A stretch of DNA of 64,000 nt from assembly GCF_000021325.1 (NCBI RefSeq), contig NC_011365.1:2570001-2634000 (forward strand), written 5' to 3'. Below, in pieces: positions 9,371 to 19,524 of this stretch. The notes beneath the pieces are model-generated. The model was given only the letters and a program-made list of their open reading frames with translations. It did not search any database and had not been told where the DNA came from. The translations under genes were made by a program, and so were the position numbers. The stretch is from Gluconacetobacter diazotrophicus PA1 5. Lineage in GTDB: Bacteria; Pseudomonadota; Alphaproteobacteria; Acetobacterales; Acetobacteraceae. How positions within the stretch are numbered: the stretch's first letter is position 1; every line of letters starts with the position of its first letter.

Positions 9371-9526
9371 GCGCGCATCCGGCGTGGGGGCGGGGATGTT
9401 CGCTTTGGAACGCACGGGGCGTGAAACCTGATCGCATCCTCACGGATATGCGTTCGCCCGGGCGCGGAATCGAATTGAGACGCCCGGCCGTCTTCGGATA
9501 TGAATGTCCACCGCAAGGAGGCACGC

Positions 9527-11122
9527 ATGTCATCCTTTCGACCTTTCCCCTCGCCATCATCCGCGACACCCATGCCGGGCGACCGTGCCGCGTCCGGTGA
9601 CGGACGATCGTACGACCTTCTGATCATCGGGGGCGGCGTCAACGGCTGCGGCATCGCGCGCGACGCCGCCGGGCGCGGGGCGCGCGTCCTGCTGGTGGAA
9701 CAGGACGACCTGGCCGGCCATACCTCGTCCGCCAGCACCAAGCTGATCCATGGCGGCTTGCGCTATCTGGAATATTACGAATTCCGGCTGGTGCGCGAGG
9801 CGCTGATGGAGCGCGAGGTGCTGCTGCGGATCGCGCCGCACATCATCTGGCCGATGCGCTTCGTGCTGCCGCATTCGAAGCTGGCGCGTCCGGTCTGGGA
9901 ACTGCGCGCGGGGCTGTTCCTCTACGATCACCTGGCCCTGACCATGACGCTGCCGCGCACCCGAAGCGTCACCTTCGCCGACCATCCCAGCGGCGCCGTG
10001 CTGAAACCCGAATTCACCCGGGGGTTCATCTATTCCGACGGCTGGGTGCAGGACGCCCGGCTGGTGGTCCTGAACGCCATGGACGCCGCCGCCCACGGCG
10101 CGGAAATCCGCACCCGCACCCGGTTCGTCTCGGCCACGAGGGGCCGCGAGTCGTGGGAGGCCACGATCGCCGACCAGGAAACCGGCCGCACCGGCACCGT
10201 CCGGGCGCGCGCGCTGGTGAACGCCACCGGCCCCTGGGTCGCCTCGGTGCTGCACGGCACGCTCGGGGTCGGGGGGAACAAGCAGGTGCGGCTGGTCAAG
10301 GGCAGTCACATCGTGGTGCCGCGCCTGTTCGAGGGATCGCAGGCCTATATCCTGCAGAATCCCGACCGCCGCATCATCTTCGTCATTCCGTACGAAAGCC
10401 GCTACACCCTCATCGGTACGACCGACATTCCGTGGGACGCGGACCCGGGCAAGGTCGCGATCTCGCCCGATGAAATCACGTATCTGTGCGACAGCGTGAA
10501 CCGGTATTTCCGCAAGCCCGTCCAGCCGTCCGACGTCGTATGGAGCTATGCCGGCGTGCGCCCGCTCTTCGACGACCGGGCCAGCAGCGCCTCGGCCGTG
10601 ACGCGCGACTACGTGCTGGATGTCGATACCGAGGGCGGGGCGCCCGTCCTTTCGATTTTCGGCGGAAAGATCACGACCTATCGCAGGCTGGCCGAACACG
10701 CGATCGAAAGGCTGGCCCCCCATGTGCGGTCGCTGCGCGCGGTGCCGTGGACCGGCCTGCACGCGCTGCCGGGCGGCGAATTCGTGGGGCGGAATTTTCT
10801 GGGCATGCTGGCGCAGTTGCGGGCGCGGGCACCCTGGCTGGACGAACACAATGCCTGGCGCCTGATGCGCAATTACGGCACGCGGGCCTTCGACATCGCG
10901 GCCGGCGACGCCGCCGCGATGGGCCAGGATTTCGGATCCGGACTGTACGCGCGCGAGGTCGATTACCTGATCGACCGCGAATGGGCCCGTTCGGCCGAGG
11001 ATATCCTGTGGCGCCGGTCCAAGCTCGGCCTCCTGTTTTCCGCCGGGCAGGTCGCGGAACTCGAATCCTATATCGCGCATCGCGGCAAGCCCGTGGAATC
11101 GCAGGTGGCGGATGTAGCCTAG
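9527..11122 (+). CDS. glpD: FAD-dependent glycerol-3-phosphate dehydrogenase
   Basis: Oxidises sn-glycerol 3-phosphate to dihydroxyacetone phosphate at the cytoplasmic membrane and passes electrons to quinone. The FAD-binding motif is '[21 protein letters not shown]', followed by the family signature '[19 protein letters not shown]' and, in the C-terminal half, '[13 protein letters not shown]'. The length of 531 residues is usual for aerobic GlpD. The start at 9527 (MSSFRPF) is chosen because AAGGAGG ends six bases upstream; ATG at 9500 lacks one. It is the first gene of the glycerol/dihydroxyacetone cluster that runs to glpF. The 156 bases before it contain no gene. Confidence 0.95.
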   Translation: MSSFRPFPSPSSATPMPGDRAASGDGRSYDLLIIGGGVNGCGIARDAAGRGARVLLVEQDDLAGHTSSASTKLIHGGLRYLEYYEFRLVREALMEREVLLRIAPHIIWPMRFVLPHSKLARPVWELRAGLFLYDHLALTMTLPRTRSVTFADHPSGAVLKPEFTRGFIYSDGWVQDARLVVLNAMDAAAHGAEIRTRTRFVSATRGRESWEATIADQETGRTGTVRARALVNATGPWVASVLHGTLGVGGNKQVRLVKGSHIVVPRLFEGSQAYILQNPDRRIIFVIPYESRYTLIGTTDIPWDADPGKVAISPDEITYLCDSVNRYFRKPVQPSDVVWSYAGVRPLFDDRASSASAVTRDYVLDVDTEGGAPVLSIFGGKITTYRRLAEHAIERLAPHVRSLRAVPWTGLHALPGGEFVGRNFLGMLAQLRARAPWLDEHNAWRLMRNYGTRAFDIAAGDAAAMGQDFGSGLYAREVDYLIDREWARSAEDILWRRSKLGLLFSAGQVAELESYIAHRGKPVESQVADVA

Positions 11123-11168
11123 GACGTATCGGATTCGCCCCGCCCGAACAGGTCCCTGGAGACCAGGC

Positions 11169-12170
11169 ATGAAGAAGCTCATCAACGCCCCCGACCGGGT
11201 CGTCACCGAAGCCCTGGAGGGCGTGGCGGCGGCCCACCCCGACCTGCTGACCGTCCATCTCGACCCCGCCTACATCATGCGCGCCGACGCGCCCGTGAAG
11301 GGCAAGGCCGCGCTGGTCTCGGGCGGCGGATCGGGGCACGAACCGATGCATGGCGGCTATGTGGGGCGCGGCATGCTGGACGCCGCCTGTCCGGGCGCGG
11401 TCTTCACCAGCCCGACCCCCGACCAGATCCTGGCGGCGACCCGCGCGGTGACGGGCGAGCAGGGGGCGCTGCACATCGTCAAGAACTACACGGGCGACGT
11501 CATGAATTTCGACATGGCGGCCGACCTGGCGCGGGAGGAAGGATTGCGGCTGGAGGCCGTGATCATCGACGACGACGTGGCGGTCAAGGACAGCCTCTAC
11601 ACGGCGGGGCGGCGCGGCGTCGGCGGCACGATCCTGGCGGAGAAGATCTGCGGCGGCGCGGCCGAGGCCGGGGCGGACCTCGGGTCGCTGGCCCGCCTGT
11701 GCCGGGACGTGAACGCGTCCGTCCGCTCGATGGGCGTGGCGCTGACGTCCTGCACCGTGCCGCATGTCGGAAAACCCAGTTTCGAACTGGGGGAAGACGA
11801 AATGGAATTCGGCATCGGCATCCACGGCGAACCCGGACGGAAGCGCGTCGGGATGGAAAGCGCCGACCGCATCGCGGACATGCTGATGCAGCCGATCCTG
11901 GAGGACCTGCCGTTCCGCCGGGGCGACCCGGTCCTGCTGTTCGTCAACGGCCTGGGCGGCACGCCGCTGATCGAACTGTATATCGTCTATCGCGCGGCCC
12001 ACCGGATCGCCCAGGCACATGGGCTGACCGTCGCCCGCTCGCTGGTCGGGTCCTACATCACCAGCCTGGAAATGGCCGGCACGTCGATCACGCTGCTGCG
12101 CCTGACGGACGAGATGACCCGCTACTGGGACGCCCCGTGCGTCACGCCCGCCCTGCGCTGGGGGGCGTGA
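11169..12170 (+). CDS. dhaK: PTS-dependent dihydroxyacetone kinase, substrate-binding subunit
   Basis: DhaK binds dihydroxyacetone as a hemiaminal to a histidine and lets DhaL phosphorylate it to dihydroxyacetone phosphate. The 333-residue protein has the family motifs '[16 protein letters not shown]' near residue 45, '[12 protein letters not shown]', and the active-site His in '[10 protein letters not shown]'. It is followed after four bases by dhaL and then dhaM, so all three parts of the kinase are co-transcribed. Acetic acid bacteria make dihydroxyacetone from glycerol in the periplasm, and this operon would recover it. Confidence 0.95.
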   Translation: MKKLINAPDRVVTEALEGVAAAHPDLLTVHLDPAYIMRADAPVKGKAALVSGGGSGHEPMHGGYVGRGMLDAACPGAVFTSPTPDQILAATRAVTGEQGALHIVKNYTGDVMNFDMAADLAREEGLRLEAVIIDDDVAVKDSLYTAGRRGVGGTILAEKICGGAAEAGADLGSLARLCRDVNASVRSMGVALTSCTVPHVGKPSFELGEDEMEFGIGIHGEPGRKRVGMESADRIADMLMQPILEDLPFRRGDPVLLFVNGLGGTPLIELYIVYRAAHRIAQAHGLTVARSLVGSYITSLEMAGTSITLLRLTDEMTRYWDAPCVTPALRWGA

Positions 12171-12174
12171 GCGC

Positions 12175-12810
12175 ATGCCGGATGCCCGCACGGCGGATGT
12201 CGCCTTGTTGTGCGTCTGGCTGCGCCGGGCGGCACAGGTCATCGACGACCGGCAGGACAGCCTGTCGGTGCTGGACGCCGTGATCGGCGACGGCGACCAC
12301 GGGGCGAACATGGCGCGCGGCTTCCGGGCCGTGGCGGGCAAGCTGGACGAACCGCCCCCCGACGTCGCCGCCCTGTTGAAGCTGGTCGGCATGACGCTGA
12401 TCAGCACCGTGGGCGGTGCGTCGGGGCCGCTGTACGGCACGTTCTTCCTGGACATGGGCAAGGCGGCCCGGGACGTCTCCGCCCTGGACGTTCCGGCATG
12501 GCGCACGCTGCTGGCGGCCGGGGTGGCCGGGGTCGCGGCGCGGGGCAAGGCCGTGGCGGGCGACAAGACCATGCTCGACGCCCTGATCCCGGCGGTGGCG
12601 GCCCTGTCCGGCACCCAGTCCGGCCCCGACACGCCGCAGGCCCTCGCCCGGGCGGCCGAGGCCGCCCGGCAGGGCGCGGAGGCGACCATCCCGATGATCG
12701 CGCGCAAGGGGCGGGCCAGCTATCTGGGCGAGCGCTCGGCGGGGCATGAGGACCCGGGCGCCGCGTCCTCGGCGCTTCTGCTGACGGCCCTGGCCGATAC
12801 GGCGGGCTAG
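12175..12810 (+). CDS. dhaL: Dihydroxyacetone kinase, ADP-binding subunit
   Basis: DhaL carries a tightly bound ADP that is rephosphorylated by DhaM and then donates its phosphate to dihydroxyacetone on DhaK. Of 211 residues, the Mg-ADP cage is visible as 'DAVIGDGDHGANMARGF', with the acidic residues that hold magnesium, and 'TVGGASGPLYGTFF' forms the nucleotide-binding helix end. It begins four bases after dhaK and ends two bases before dhaM, which is tight operon spacing. Confidence 0.94.
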   Translation: MPDARTADVALLCVWLRRAAQVIDDRQDSLSVLDAVIGDGDHGANMARGFRAVAGKLDEPPPDVAALLKLVGMTLISTVGGASGPLYGTFFLDMGKAARDVSALDVPAWRTLLAAGVAGVAARGKAVAGDKTMLDALIPAVAALSGTQSGPDTPQALARAAEAARQGAEATIPMIARKGRASYLGERSAGHEDPGAASSALLLTALADTAG

Positions 12811-12812
12811 CG

Positions 12813-15110
12813 ATGGACGCGCCCGACATCACGGCCCCCACCGCCCTGCTGCTGGTGTCGCACAGCGCGGCGCTGGCCGAAGCGACCGAGGCCCTGATCC
12901 GGCAGATGACCGGCACGCGCGTCGCGATCGCCCGCGCGGCCGGCGCCGGGCCGGGCGGCCGCGACCTCGGCACCGATCCCATGGCCATCGTCGCCGCCGC
13001 CGAATCGCTGCCGGCGGCGTGCGGCGCCATCGTCGTGCTGATGGATATCGGCAGCGCGCTGCTCAGCGCGGACATGGCGCGCGACCTGATGCCGGCGGGC
13101 GTGCGGGCCAGACTCCACCTCTCGCCCGCCGCCTTCGTCGAGGGCGCGCTGGCCGCCGCCCTGGCCGCCGCCGCCGGCCTGCCGGTCGAACGGGTCCTGG
13201 CCGAGGCGGAAAACGGACTGGCCGCGAAACGCGCGGACATCGCGCCATCCGCGCCCCAGCCCCAGCCCAAGCCCATGCCTTCGCCGGCAACGACAACGGC
13301 GACAGCACGCCGCGCCGTCACGCTGGCGGACCCGGCGGGGCTCCACCTGCGCCCCGCCGCCGCGTTCGTGACCGTCGCGGCGGGCTACGATGCCGATATC
13401 CGCCTGACGGCGAACGGCAGAAGCGCGCGCGCCGACAGCCTGACGGCGCTGCTGACGCTGGACGCCGCCGCGGGGGCCACCGTCACGATCGAGGCCTCCG
13501 GCCCGCAGGCCGAAGCCGCGGTCGCCGCCCTGGCCACCCTTCTGGCCCAGGCGCCCGAAGCGCCCCCGCCCGACCTGCCGGCGCCCCCGGCCACGGGGCC
13601 CATCCCGGTCTCGCCCGGCCGCGTCGCCGGCCCGCTGCATGTCGTGGACCGCGCGCCCCTGGCCATCCCGGACCATCCCGCCCCGGACCGGGACGCCGCC
13701 CGCATCCGGCTGCGCGCCGCCATCGACGCCACGTTCGGCCGGTTGAGCGCCGGCCCGCCCATCATGGCGGCGCAGGCGACGCTGCTGCACGATCCGGCCC
13801 TGGTCGATGCGGCCTATGCCGCCATCCAGGACGCCGGATTGAACGAGGCCGCCGCCTGGTGGCGCGCGGTCCTGTCCACCCACGCCCGCTATGGCGCGCT
13901 GGACGCGCCCTACCTGCGGGCCAGGGGGCAGGACGTGATCGAGGTCGGGCGCGCGGTGCTCCAGCGCCTGCTGCCCGGCACGGGGCCGCGCGACCTGGCG
14001 GTGGGGCCGGCGCCGTGCATCCTGCTGGTCGATACCCTGACCGCGGCCGAGGCCGCGTCCCTGCCGGCCTCCGTCATCGGCGTGCTGGACCGGCAGGGCG
14101 GGGCGACCAGCCATGCCGCGATCCTGCTGCGGGGCGCCGGCATTCCCGCCCTGGCCGGCGTGACGCTGGACCCGGTTCCCCGCACCGTCGCCTTCGACGG
14201 CGCCAGTGGGGAGATCGTGCCCGACCCCGACCCGGCCACCGCCCGGCGCTTCCAGTCCCCTCCGTCGCCGGCGCCCGCCGCCGGCCCGTCCGTGCTGCCC
14301 CTGCGGGACGGCACCGGCCTGGAACTGTGGGCCAATGTCGGCACCGTGCGCGAAAGCCTGGCGGCAGCGGCGGCCGGCGCCCACGGGATCGGCCTGGCGC
14401 GCACGGAAATCCTGTTCCTGGACCGCCCGGACGCCCCCGCCGAGGCCGAGCAGGCCGAGCGGATCGCCGCCCTGCTGGCGCCGTTCCGGGGGCGTCCGGT
14501 CGTCGTGCGGGCGCTGGATGCCGGGGCGGACAAGCCGATCCCGTTCCTCGCCCTCGATCCCGAGGACAATCCGGCCCTGGGCGTGCGCGGCCTGCGCGCC
14601 CTGCTGCGCCGTCCCGCGTTCTTCCGCACCCATCTGCGCGCGATCCTGCGCGCGGGCGGTGCACACGACCTGCGCATCATGCTGCCGATGGTCACAGTCG
14701 CCGAGGAAATGCGCGCGGCGCGTGGCATCCTGGCGGATGCGTGCCGCGAGGCCGGAACGCCCATCCCCCCGCTGGGCGCGATGATCGAAGTCCCCGCCGC
14801 CGCGCTGCGGATCGAAGACCTTGTGGCGGAAACGGACTTCTTTTCGATCGGCACCAACGACCTGACGCAATATGTCATGGCGGCGGAACGCGGGCGGCAG
14901 GATTTCGCAGCGTTCGCGGACGCCGCGCATCCCGCTGTCATCGATCTGTGCGCGCACGTCGTCCGGCACGCGAACGGCAGGTCCGTCTCGGTCTGCGGGG
15001 AAGCGGCGGGCGATCCGCGTGCCGCGCGCCTGCTGGTCGCGGCGGGCATTCGCCGCCTGTCGATGGCCGCGACGCGCCTGGGCGCGATCCGCGCCGCCTT
15101 CGCCGCCTGA
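12813..15110 (+). CDS. dhaM: DhaM multiphosphoryl donor with EIIA, HPr and full-length enzyme I
   Basis: A 765-residue phosphoryl-transfer protein for the DhaKL kinase. Domain order: mannose-type EIIA (1-135, phospho-His H17 in 'VSHSAAL'), a Pro/Ala linker, HPr (167-250, H178 in 'GLHLRPAA'), then enzyme I (262-765). The swivelling His is H434 ('GGATSHAAILL'). Enzyme I continues through the PEP-binding barrel ('LPMVTVAEEMR', 'FSIGTNDLTQYVMA') to the catalytic Cys in 'VCGEAAGD'. The Escherichia coli protein stops after the N-terminal half of enzyme I, so this one should take phosphate directly from PEP and need no separate PTS proteins. It is the third gene of dhaKLM. Confidence 0.93.
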   Translation: MDAPDITAPTALLLVSHSAALAEATEALIRQMTGTRVAIARAAGAGPGGRDLGTDPMAIVAAAESLPAACGAIVVLMDIGSALLSADMARDLMPAGVRARLHLSPAAFVEGALAAALAAAAGLPVERVLAEAENGLAAKRADIAPSAPQPQPKPMPSPATTTATARRAVTLADPAGLHLRPAAAFVTVAAGYDADIRLTANGRSARADSLTALLTLDAAAGATVTIEASGPQAEAAVAALATLLAQAPEAPPPDLPAPPATGPIPVSPGRVAGPLHVVDRAPLAIPDHPAPDRDAARIRLRAAIDATFGRLSAGPPIMAAQATLLHDPALVDAAYAAIQDAGLNEAAAWWRAVLSTHARYGALDAPYLRARGQDVIEVGRAVLQRLLPGTGPRDLAVGPAPCILLVDTLTAAEAASLPASVIGVLDRQGGATSHAAILLRGAGIPALAGVTLDPVPRTVAFDGASGEIVPDPDPATARRFQSPPSPAPAAGPSVLPLRDGTGLELWANVGTVRESLAAAAAGAHGIGLARTEILFLDRPDAPAEAEQAERIAALLAPFRGRPVVVRALDAGADKPIPFLALDPEDNPALGVRGLRALLRRPAFFRTHLRAILRAGGAHDLRIMLPMVTVAEEMRAARGILADACREAGTPIPPLGAMIEVPAAALRIEDLVAETDFFSIGTNDLTQYVMAAERGRQDFAAFADAAHPAVIDLCAHVVRHANGRSVSVCGEAAGDPRAARLLVAAGIRRLSMAATRLGAIRAAFAA

Positions 15111-15219
15111 CGGGGAGAATCGCATGGTTTTTCGCAAACATCACGTGATATAAGGAAAATTTCAGAAAACCGCCAAGCGGTATGCCGCAAGAAGAAAAAC
15201 CGTAAAGGGAGCAGGCACC

Positions 15220-16719
15220 ATGACCAGCTATGTCGGCGCGATCGACCAGGGAACGACCAGTTCGCGCTTCATCATCTTCGACCGCCAAGGCCGGATCGCC
15301 TCGGTCGCGCAGAAGGAACATCGACAGATCTATCCCCGCCCGGGCTGGGTGGAACATGACCCTGTCGAAATCATGAACAACACCAACGAAATGATCGGGG
15401 CGGCGCTGGCCCGCGCCAACCTGGCGGCGGAGGACCTGGCCGCCGTCGGCATCACCAACCAGCGGGAAACGACCGTCCTGTGGGACCGGGAAACCGGCAG
15501 GCCGCTGCACAACGCCCTGGTGTGGCAGGATACGCGGGTCGATCAACTGGTCACGACATTCGCCGCCGACGGGGGGCAGGACCGTTTCCGCCAGGTCACC
15601 GGCCTGCCGCTGGCCAGTTACTTCGCGGGGCTGAAGCTCCGCTGGCTGCTGGACAACGTGGATGGCGCGCGCGCGAAGGCGGAAGCGGGGCAGGCCCTGT
15701 TCGGCACCATCGACAGCTGGGTCATCTGGAACCTGACCGGCGGGCCGAACGGCGGCATCCATGTGACGGACGTCACCAACGCCTCGCGCACCCAGTTGAT
15801 GAACCTGGAAACCTGCGACTGGGATCGCGGCATGCTGGACGTCTTCGCCATTCCCGCCGCATGCCTGCCCAAAATCGTGCCCTCATCCTTCGTGTATGGT
15901 GAAATCGCCACGCCGACGCTGAAGGGTACGAAGATCGCCGGCATCCTGGGCGACCAGCAGGCCGCCCTGGTCGGCCAGACCTGCTTTTCACCGGGCGAGG
16001 CCAAGAACACCTACGGCACGGGCTCGTTCCTGCTGATGAACACGGGCGTCAAGCCGGTGCAGTCCAAGGCGGGCCTGCTGACGACGCTGGCCTACCAGTT
16101 CGGCGAGGAACGCCCCTGCTACGCGCTGGAGGGCGCCATCGCCATCACCGGGGCGCTGGTGCAATGGCTGCGCGACAATCTGAAACTGTTCGATATCGCG
16201 ACCCAGATCGAACCGCTGGCCCGCAGCGTGGAGGATAACGGCGGTATCTATATCGTGCCGGCCTTCTCCGGCCTGTACGCGCCGTACTGGAAGGAAAACG
16301 CCCGTGGCGTGATCGCCGGGCTGACGCGCTACGTCACCCGGGCGCATTTCGCCCGCGCGGCGCTGGAATCCACCGCCTATCAGGTGCGCGACGTGGTGGA
16401 GGCGATGGAAAGCGACAGCGGCATCAGGCTGACCAGCCTGAAGACCGACGGCGGCATGGTGGCCAACGAACTGCTGATGCAGTTCCAGGCCGACATCCTG
16501 AACGTTCCCGTCGTCCGACCCAAGGTCGTCGAAACCACGGCCCTCGGCGCCGCCTACGCGGCGGGGCTGGCCGTGGGGTACTGGAGCAACACGGACGACC
16601 TGCGCGCCAACTGGGAAATCGACAAGACCTGGACACCGTCCATGCCGGAAGACCGCCGCGCCCATTACACGAAATCCTGGAAGAAGGCCGTGCAGCGGTC
16701 CTTCGACTGGGTGGATTGA
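15220..16719 (+). CDS. glpK: Glycerol kinase
   Basis: ATP-dependent phosphorylation of glycerol to sn-glycerol 3-phosphate, the substrate of GlpD. The 499 residues are the usual length. Motifs of the FGGY kinase family are clear: '[15 protein letters not shown]' at the N-terminus, '[17 protein letters not shown]', '[11 protein letters not shown]', '[14 protein letters not shown]' and '[20 protein letters not shown]'. AAAGGGAGCAGGC precedes the ATG. A 109-base gap after dhaM could hold a separate promoter. glpF follows about 45 bases downstream. Confidence 0.96.
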   Translation: MTSYVGAIDQGTTSSRFIIFDRQGRIASVAQKEHRQIYPRPGWVEHDPVEIMNNTNEMIGAALARANLAAEDLAAVGITNQRETTVLWDRETGRPLHNALVWQDTRVDQLVTTFAADGGQDRFRQVTGLPLASYFAGLKLRWLLDNVDGARAKAEAGQALFGTIDSWVIWNLTGGPNGGIHVTDVTNASRTQLMNLETCDWDRGMLDVFAIPAACLPKIVPSSFVYGEIATPTLKGTKIAGILGDQQAALVGQTCFSPGEAKNTYGTGSFLLMNTGVKPVQSKAGLLTTLAYQFGEERPCYALEGAIAITGALVQWLRDNLKLFDIATQIEPLARSVEDNGGIYIVPAFSGLYAPYWKENARGVIAGLTRYVTRAHFARAALESTAYQVRDVVEAMESDSGIRLTSLKTDGGMVANELLMQFQADILNVPVVRPKVVETTALGAAYAAGLAVGYWSNTDDLRANWEIDKTWTPSMPEDRRAHYTKSWKKAVQRSFDWVD

Positions 16720-16763
16720 CGATCGCGGGCGCCTGCAACGAGACCATGTGGGGGGAAGAACCC

Positions 16764-17603
16764 ATGAGCAGAGAATTTCTCGGCGAGCTGATTTCCGAAG
16801 CGCTCGCCGTCCTCATCATCATCGCCTTCGGCGATTCCGTCGCGGCGATGTACATCCTGTACGATCCCAGTCCCTACCTGAACGCCTACTGGGGCGTGTG
16901 CATTTCCTGGGGGCTGGGCGTTACCATCGCCATCTATGCGACGGCCTCGGTGTCCGGCACCCACGCCAACCCGGCCGTCACGCTGGCACTGGCGATCTAC
17001 CGGCATTTCCCGTGGCGCAAGGTGGTGCCGTACTGCATCGCGCAGATCATCGGCGCCTTCCTCGGGGCTGCCATCGTCTATGCGCTGTATGTCACCGTCA
17101 TCGACGATTTCAACACGGTGCACCACCTGACGCGCGCGGCCGGGGGCGCGGCCGGGGTCTTCTTCACCCATCCGGGCCACGCCATCACGCCCATGCACGC
17201 GTTCAGCGACCAGATCATCCTGACCGCCTTCCTGCTGTTCGGAATCTTCGCGATTACCGAGCAATATAACGAAATGGCGCCGGGCGCGAATTTCGGTGCC
17301 CTGATCATCGGTTTCCTCGTCGCCCTGATCGGCGCCTCGATGGGCTACCTGGAGGCCTGGGCCATCAACCCCGCCCGTGATTTCGGTCCGCGCCTGTTCG
17401 CCTATTTCGCCGGATGGGATCAATCGGCCTTCCCCTCGCCGGGGAATTACTGGTGGGTGCCGATCGCCGGGCCGCTGATCGGCGGCGTCGTGGGGGCCAC
17501 GGTCTATGAATATCTGGTCCACCCGTTCCTGCCGGCGCACATCCGCGCGCAGAAGGCCCTGCACGCCGTGGTCACGACCCCGCCGCCCCGCGCGGCGGAA
17601 TAG
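16764..17603 (+). CDS. glpF: Glycerol uptake facilitator (aquaglyceroporin)
   Basis: A 279-residue MIP-family channel with six predicted membrane helices. The two half-helix motifs are present as 'THANPAVTLA' and 'WAINPARDFGPR'; the Asp after NPAR is the residue typical of glycerol facilitators as opposed to water channels. The start at 16764 is preceded by GGGGGGAAG; an upstream in-frame ATG at 16716 is unlikely. It is the last gene of the glycerol cluster, followed by a perfect hairpin terminator at 17632. Confidence 0.95.
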   Translation: MSREFLGELISEALAVLIIIAFGDSVAAMYILYDPSPYLNAYWGVCISWGLGVTIAIYATASVSGTHANPAVTLALAIYRHFPWRKVVPYCIAQIIGAFLGAAIVYALYVTVIDDFNTVHHLTRAAGGAAGVFFTHPGHAITPMHAFSDQIILTAFLLFGIFAITEQYNEMAPGANFGALIIGFLVALIGASMGYLEAWAINPARDFGPRLFAYFAGWDQSAFPSPGNYWWVPIAGPLIGGVVGATVYEYLVHPFLPAHIRAQKALHAVVTTPPPRAAE

Positions 17604-17631
17604 GGACGACGGAGCAGGGGGAACAGGGACC

Positions 17632-17663
17632 GGCCGCGTGATTCCCCGGGGAATCACGCGGCC
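17632..17663 (+). terminator. Intrinsic terminator after glpF
   Basis: A 32-base perfect palindrome (GGCCGCGTGATTCCCC and its complement, with no loop bases to spare) followed by TTTCCCG. It lies 28 bases past the glpF stop and ten bases before the end of the convergent lipoprotein gene, so it may serve both directions. Confidence 0.75.
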
Positions 17664-17672
17664 TTTCCCGTA

Positions 17673-18155
17673 TCATACCCGGCCGTAGGCGAAGCTGTTG
17701 CGCGGGCGCGGCGCCAGGCGGAAGGCCAGGCCGCCGGGGCTGAGGTCCGGCCTGCCGTCACTGGTGGCGGGCACCAGCATCCCGTTCGGCAGTTCGATGA
17801 AATGCGAAATCAGCGTCTCGTGGTGCATGCCGGTGCTCAGGCCGGACAGGTCGATCCGCAGGCACGCCTGGCCGTCGATCGTCACCGGCTGCGCGGTCCA
17901 GGTGCCGCCCATATAGTCCGACTGGTTCTGTTGCGCGGCGTCCAGCCACATCGTCTGCGTATGCATCCGAAACCGGCCCTGGCGCGCGGTCGGCGGGCCC
18001 AGCAGCACCAGTTCGACGGAAACATAGGCCTGCGGGCCGGGCAGGGGCGGATAGCCGTACCAGTCGCCGAACACCGGGCCGGTCGGCTGCACGCAGCCGC
18101 CCAGGCCGACCGCCATCCCCAGCAGCAACGCCGCGACGCGCCGGCCCGCCGTCAT
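17673..18155 (-). CDS. Putative lipoprotein of unknown function
   Basis: A 160-residue secreted protein. The N-terminus MTAGRRVAALLLGMAVGLGG-C is a lipoprotein signal with the lipobox GLGGC, so the mature chain should start at Cys21 and be anchored to a membrane. The rest is a beta-rich domain with no motif I recognise ('YVSVELVLLGPPTARQGRFR', 'MHHETLISHFIELPNGMLV'). It is convergent with glpF and read away from the LysR gene upstream. No function is inferred. Confidence 0.7.
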   Translation of the reverse strand: MTAGRRVAALLLGMAVGLGGCVQPTGPVFGDWYGYPPLPGPQAYVSVELVLLGPPTARQGRFRMHTQTMWLDAAQQNQSDYMGGTWTAQPVTIDGQACLRIDLSGLSTGMHHETLISHFIELPNGMLVPATSDGRPDLSPGGLAFRLAPRPRNSFAYGRV

Positions 18156-18265
18156 GGCAGGGTCAGGGGGGCCGGCACCCCGTCACCGATTGGCATACCC
18201 ATTTTCTGTGTCCCAGTCTGGAATCGCGCGATCATAACCAGATTTCCCGTGCCGGCGCAGGGGAT

Positions 18266-19222
18266 TTAACGCTCCGGCGGCAGGAACGCGCCGGCGGTGC
18301 GCGACAGCCAGGTGCTGAAGCGCACCAGGGCGGGCCGGTCCCGCCGGGTTTCCGGCACGAACAGCGTATAGGCCCCGATCTCCACGCCCGGAAACGGCGC
18401 GCCCGGCGGGCCCAGCCGCACCAGCGTACCGCGCTCCAGGTCGTCCGCCACCAGGAACGGATTGGCCAGCGCCACGCCCTGTCCCTCACGTGCCGCCGCC
18501 AGCACCACATGGGCATGCCACAGCCGCGCCGCCGGGGTGATGCGGGGCACGGCCACGCCCTGCCGCGCGAACCATGCCAGCCATTCGTGGCTGTCCTCCT
18601 CGGCCAGCAGCGGCAGCGCCGGCAGGTCGCCGATCGTGCGGATCGTGCCCGCGCGGCGGATGAAATCGGGGCTGGCGACCGGGAACACCACCGGCCGCGC
18701 CAGATCCACCCGGCGGATGCCCGGGGTGTCGTACGCGCCATCGGGCGCACCGCCGGGCGCGCCGTCCAGCCGATAGCGGATATCCGCATCCACCCCGTCG
18801 GACCAGAACGACGCCCGCGCGTCGGTCGGGCGCAGCACCAGGTCGATCTCGGGATGTTCGGCACGAAACGCGCCCAGCCGTCGCACCAGCCAGTGGAAGG
18901 CGAAGCCCGGCACGCACCAGACGCTCAGGTGCGACGCGTCGCCCAGGCGCAGCGCCTCGGTGGCGCTCGCGATCTCGTCCAGCGCCGCCGCGATCCGCGC
19001 GTGATAGGCCCGGCCCGCCGCGTTCAGCGTTCCCTGGCCCTGGCCGGGGGACCGGTCCAGCAATGGCACCCCGATCCATTGCTCCAGCGCCCGCACCTGC
19101 CGGCTGACCACCGCGTGGTCCACGCCCAGCCAGGTCGCGGCCCGGCGAATGCCGCCGGTCCGGCCGAAGGCGTCGAAGGCCCGCAACGGGGCGAACGGGG
19201 GAAGGGGGCGCCGGTCGGACAT
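18266..19222 (-). CDS. LysR-family regulator (GcvA-like)
   Basis: A 318-residue LysR regulator. The N-terminus 'RRPLPPFAPLRAFDAFGRTGGIRRAATWLGVDHAVVSRQVRALE' is typical of the GcvA/AmpR subgroup, followed by an effector-binding domain ('LSVWCVPGFAFHWLVRRLGAF'). The start at 19222 is chosen because homologues begin a few residues before 'LPPFAPLRAF'; the open frame upstream reads through intergenic DNA. It is divergent from the amine dehydrogenase operon across 302 bases, the usual LysR arrangement, which makes that operon its most likely target. Confidence 0.88.
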   Translation of the reverse strand: MSDRRPLPPFAPLRAFDAFGRTGGIRRAATWLGVDHAVVSRQVRALEQWIGVPLLDRSPGQGQGTLNAAGRAYHARIAAALDEIASATEALRLGDASHLSVWCVPGFAFHWLVRRLGAFRAEHPEIDLVLRPTDARASFWSDGVDADIRYRLDGAPGGAPDGAYDTPGIRRVDLARPVVFPVASPDFIRRAGTIRTIGDLPALPLLAEEDSHEWLAWFARQGVAVPRITPAARLWHAHVVLAAAREGQGVALANPFLVADDLERGTLVRLGPPGAPFPGVEIGAYTLFVPETRRDRPALVRFSTWLSRTAGAFLPPER

Positions 19223-19524
19223 GGGGCTCCGCAGTCTCGGATGCTCGGGTCGGGGGACCATGTGCGCATACCGGTGCCTTTTTGTCACCACCGCCGCACG
19301 CGAAGGCGCCTTCCACGCAACGTTACGGTCAACTAAGAAAAATCCGGTGTGCCGGAAGCGGGGGGACAGAAACTGTGCCTTGCCGGCAACAAAATGAAAT
19401 TTTCGAACATAGACCGCTCGGGTTCCATTCTGCCGCGTGCCGAAGCCCGGTAAAACCACCCCGGGGCCGGTGGATATACTTCGCCCCGCCGGGCCGCTCG
19501 GGGCCTGAAACTGCGGAAGTCTGC
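19223..19524. promoter_or_regulatory. Divergent intergenic region, LysR / amine dehydrogenase operon
   Basis: 302 bases without a gene between the divergently read LysR gene and the amine dehydrogenase heavy chain. The central part (about 19330-19420) is poorer in GC than its surroundings. It should hold both promoters and the LysR operator, but I cannot mark an unambiguous -35/-10 pair or a single T-N11-A site. Confidence 0.45.

Noticed and set aside
9371-9526. A GlpR operator upstream of glpD
   Set aside because: A GTTCG...GGAAC imperfect repeat is visible near 9398-9412, but it is too weak to separate from background.
10671-12707. 678-codon minus-strand frame
   Set aside because: Antisense to glpD and dhaKL; no recognisable protein features.
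12807-15137. 776-codon minus-strand frame opposite dhaM
   Set aside because: Shadow of dhaM, which has all three phospho-histidine sites in the plus-strand frame.
17632-17663. Perfect 32-base palindrome as a recombination or attachment site
   Set aside because: Position right after glpF, GC-rich stem and trailing T bases fit a terminator; no integrase or duplicated flank is nearby.
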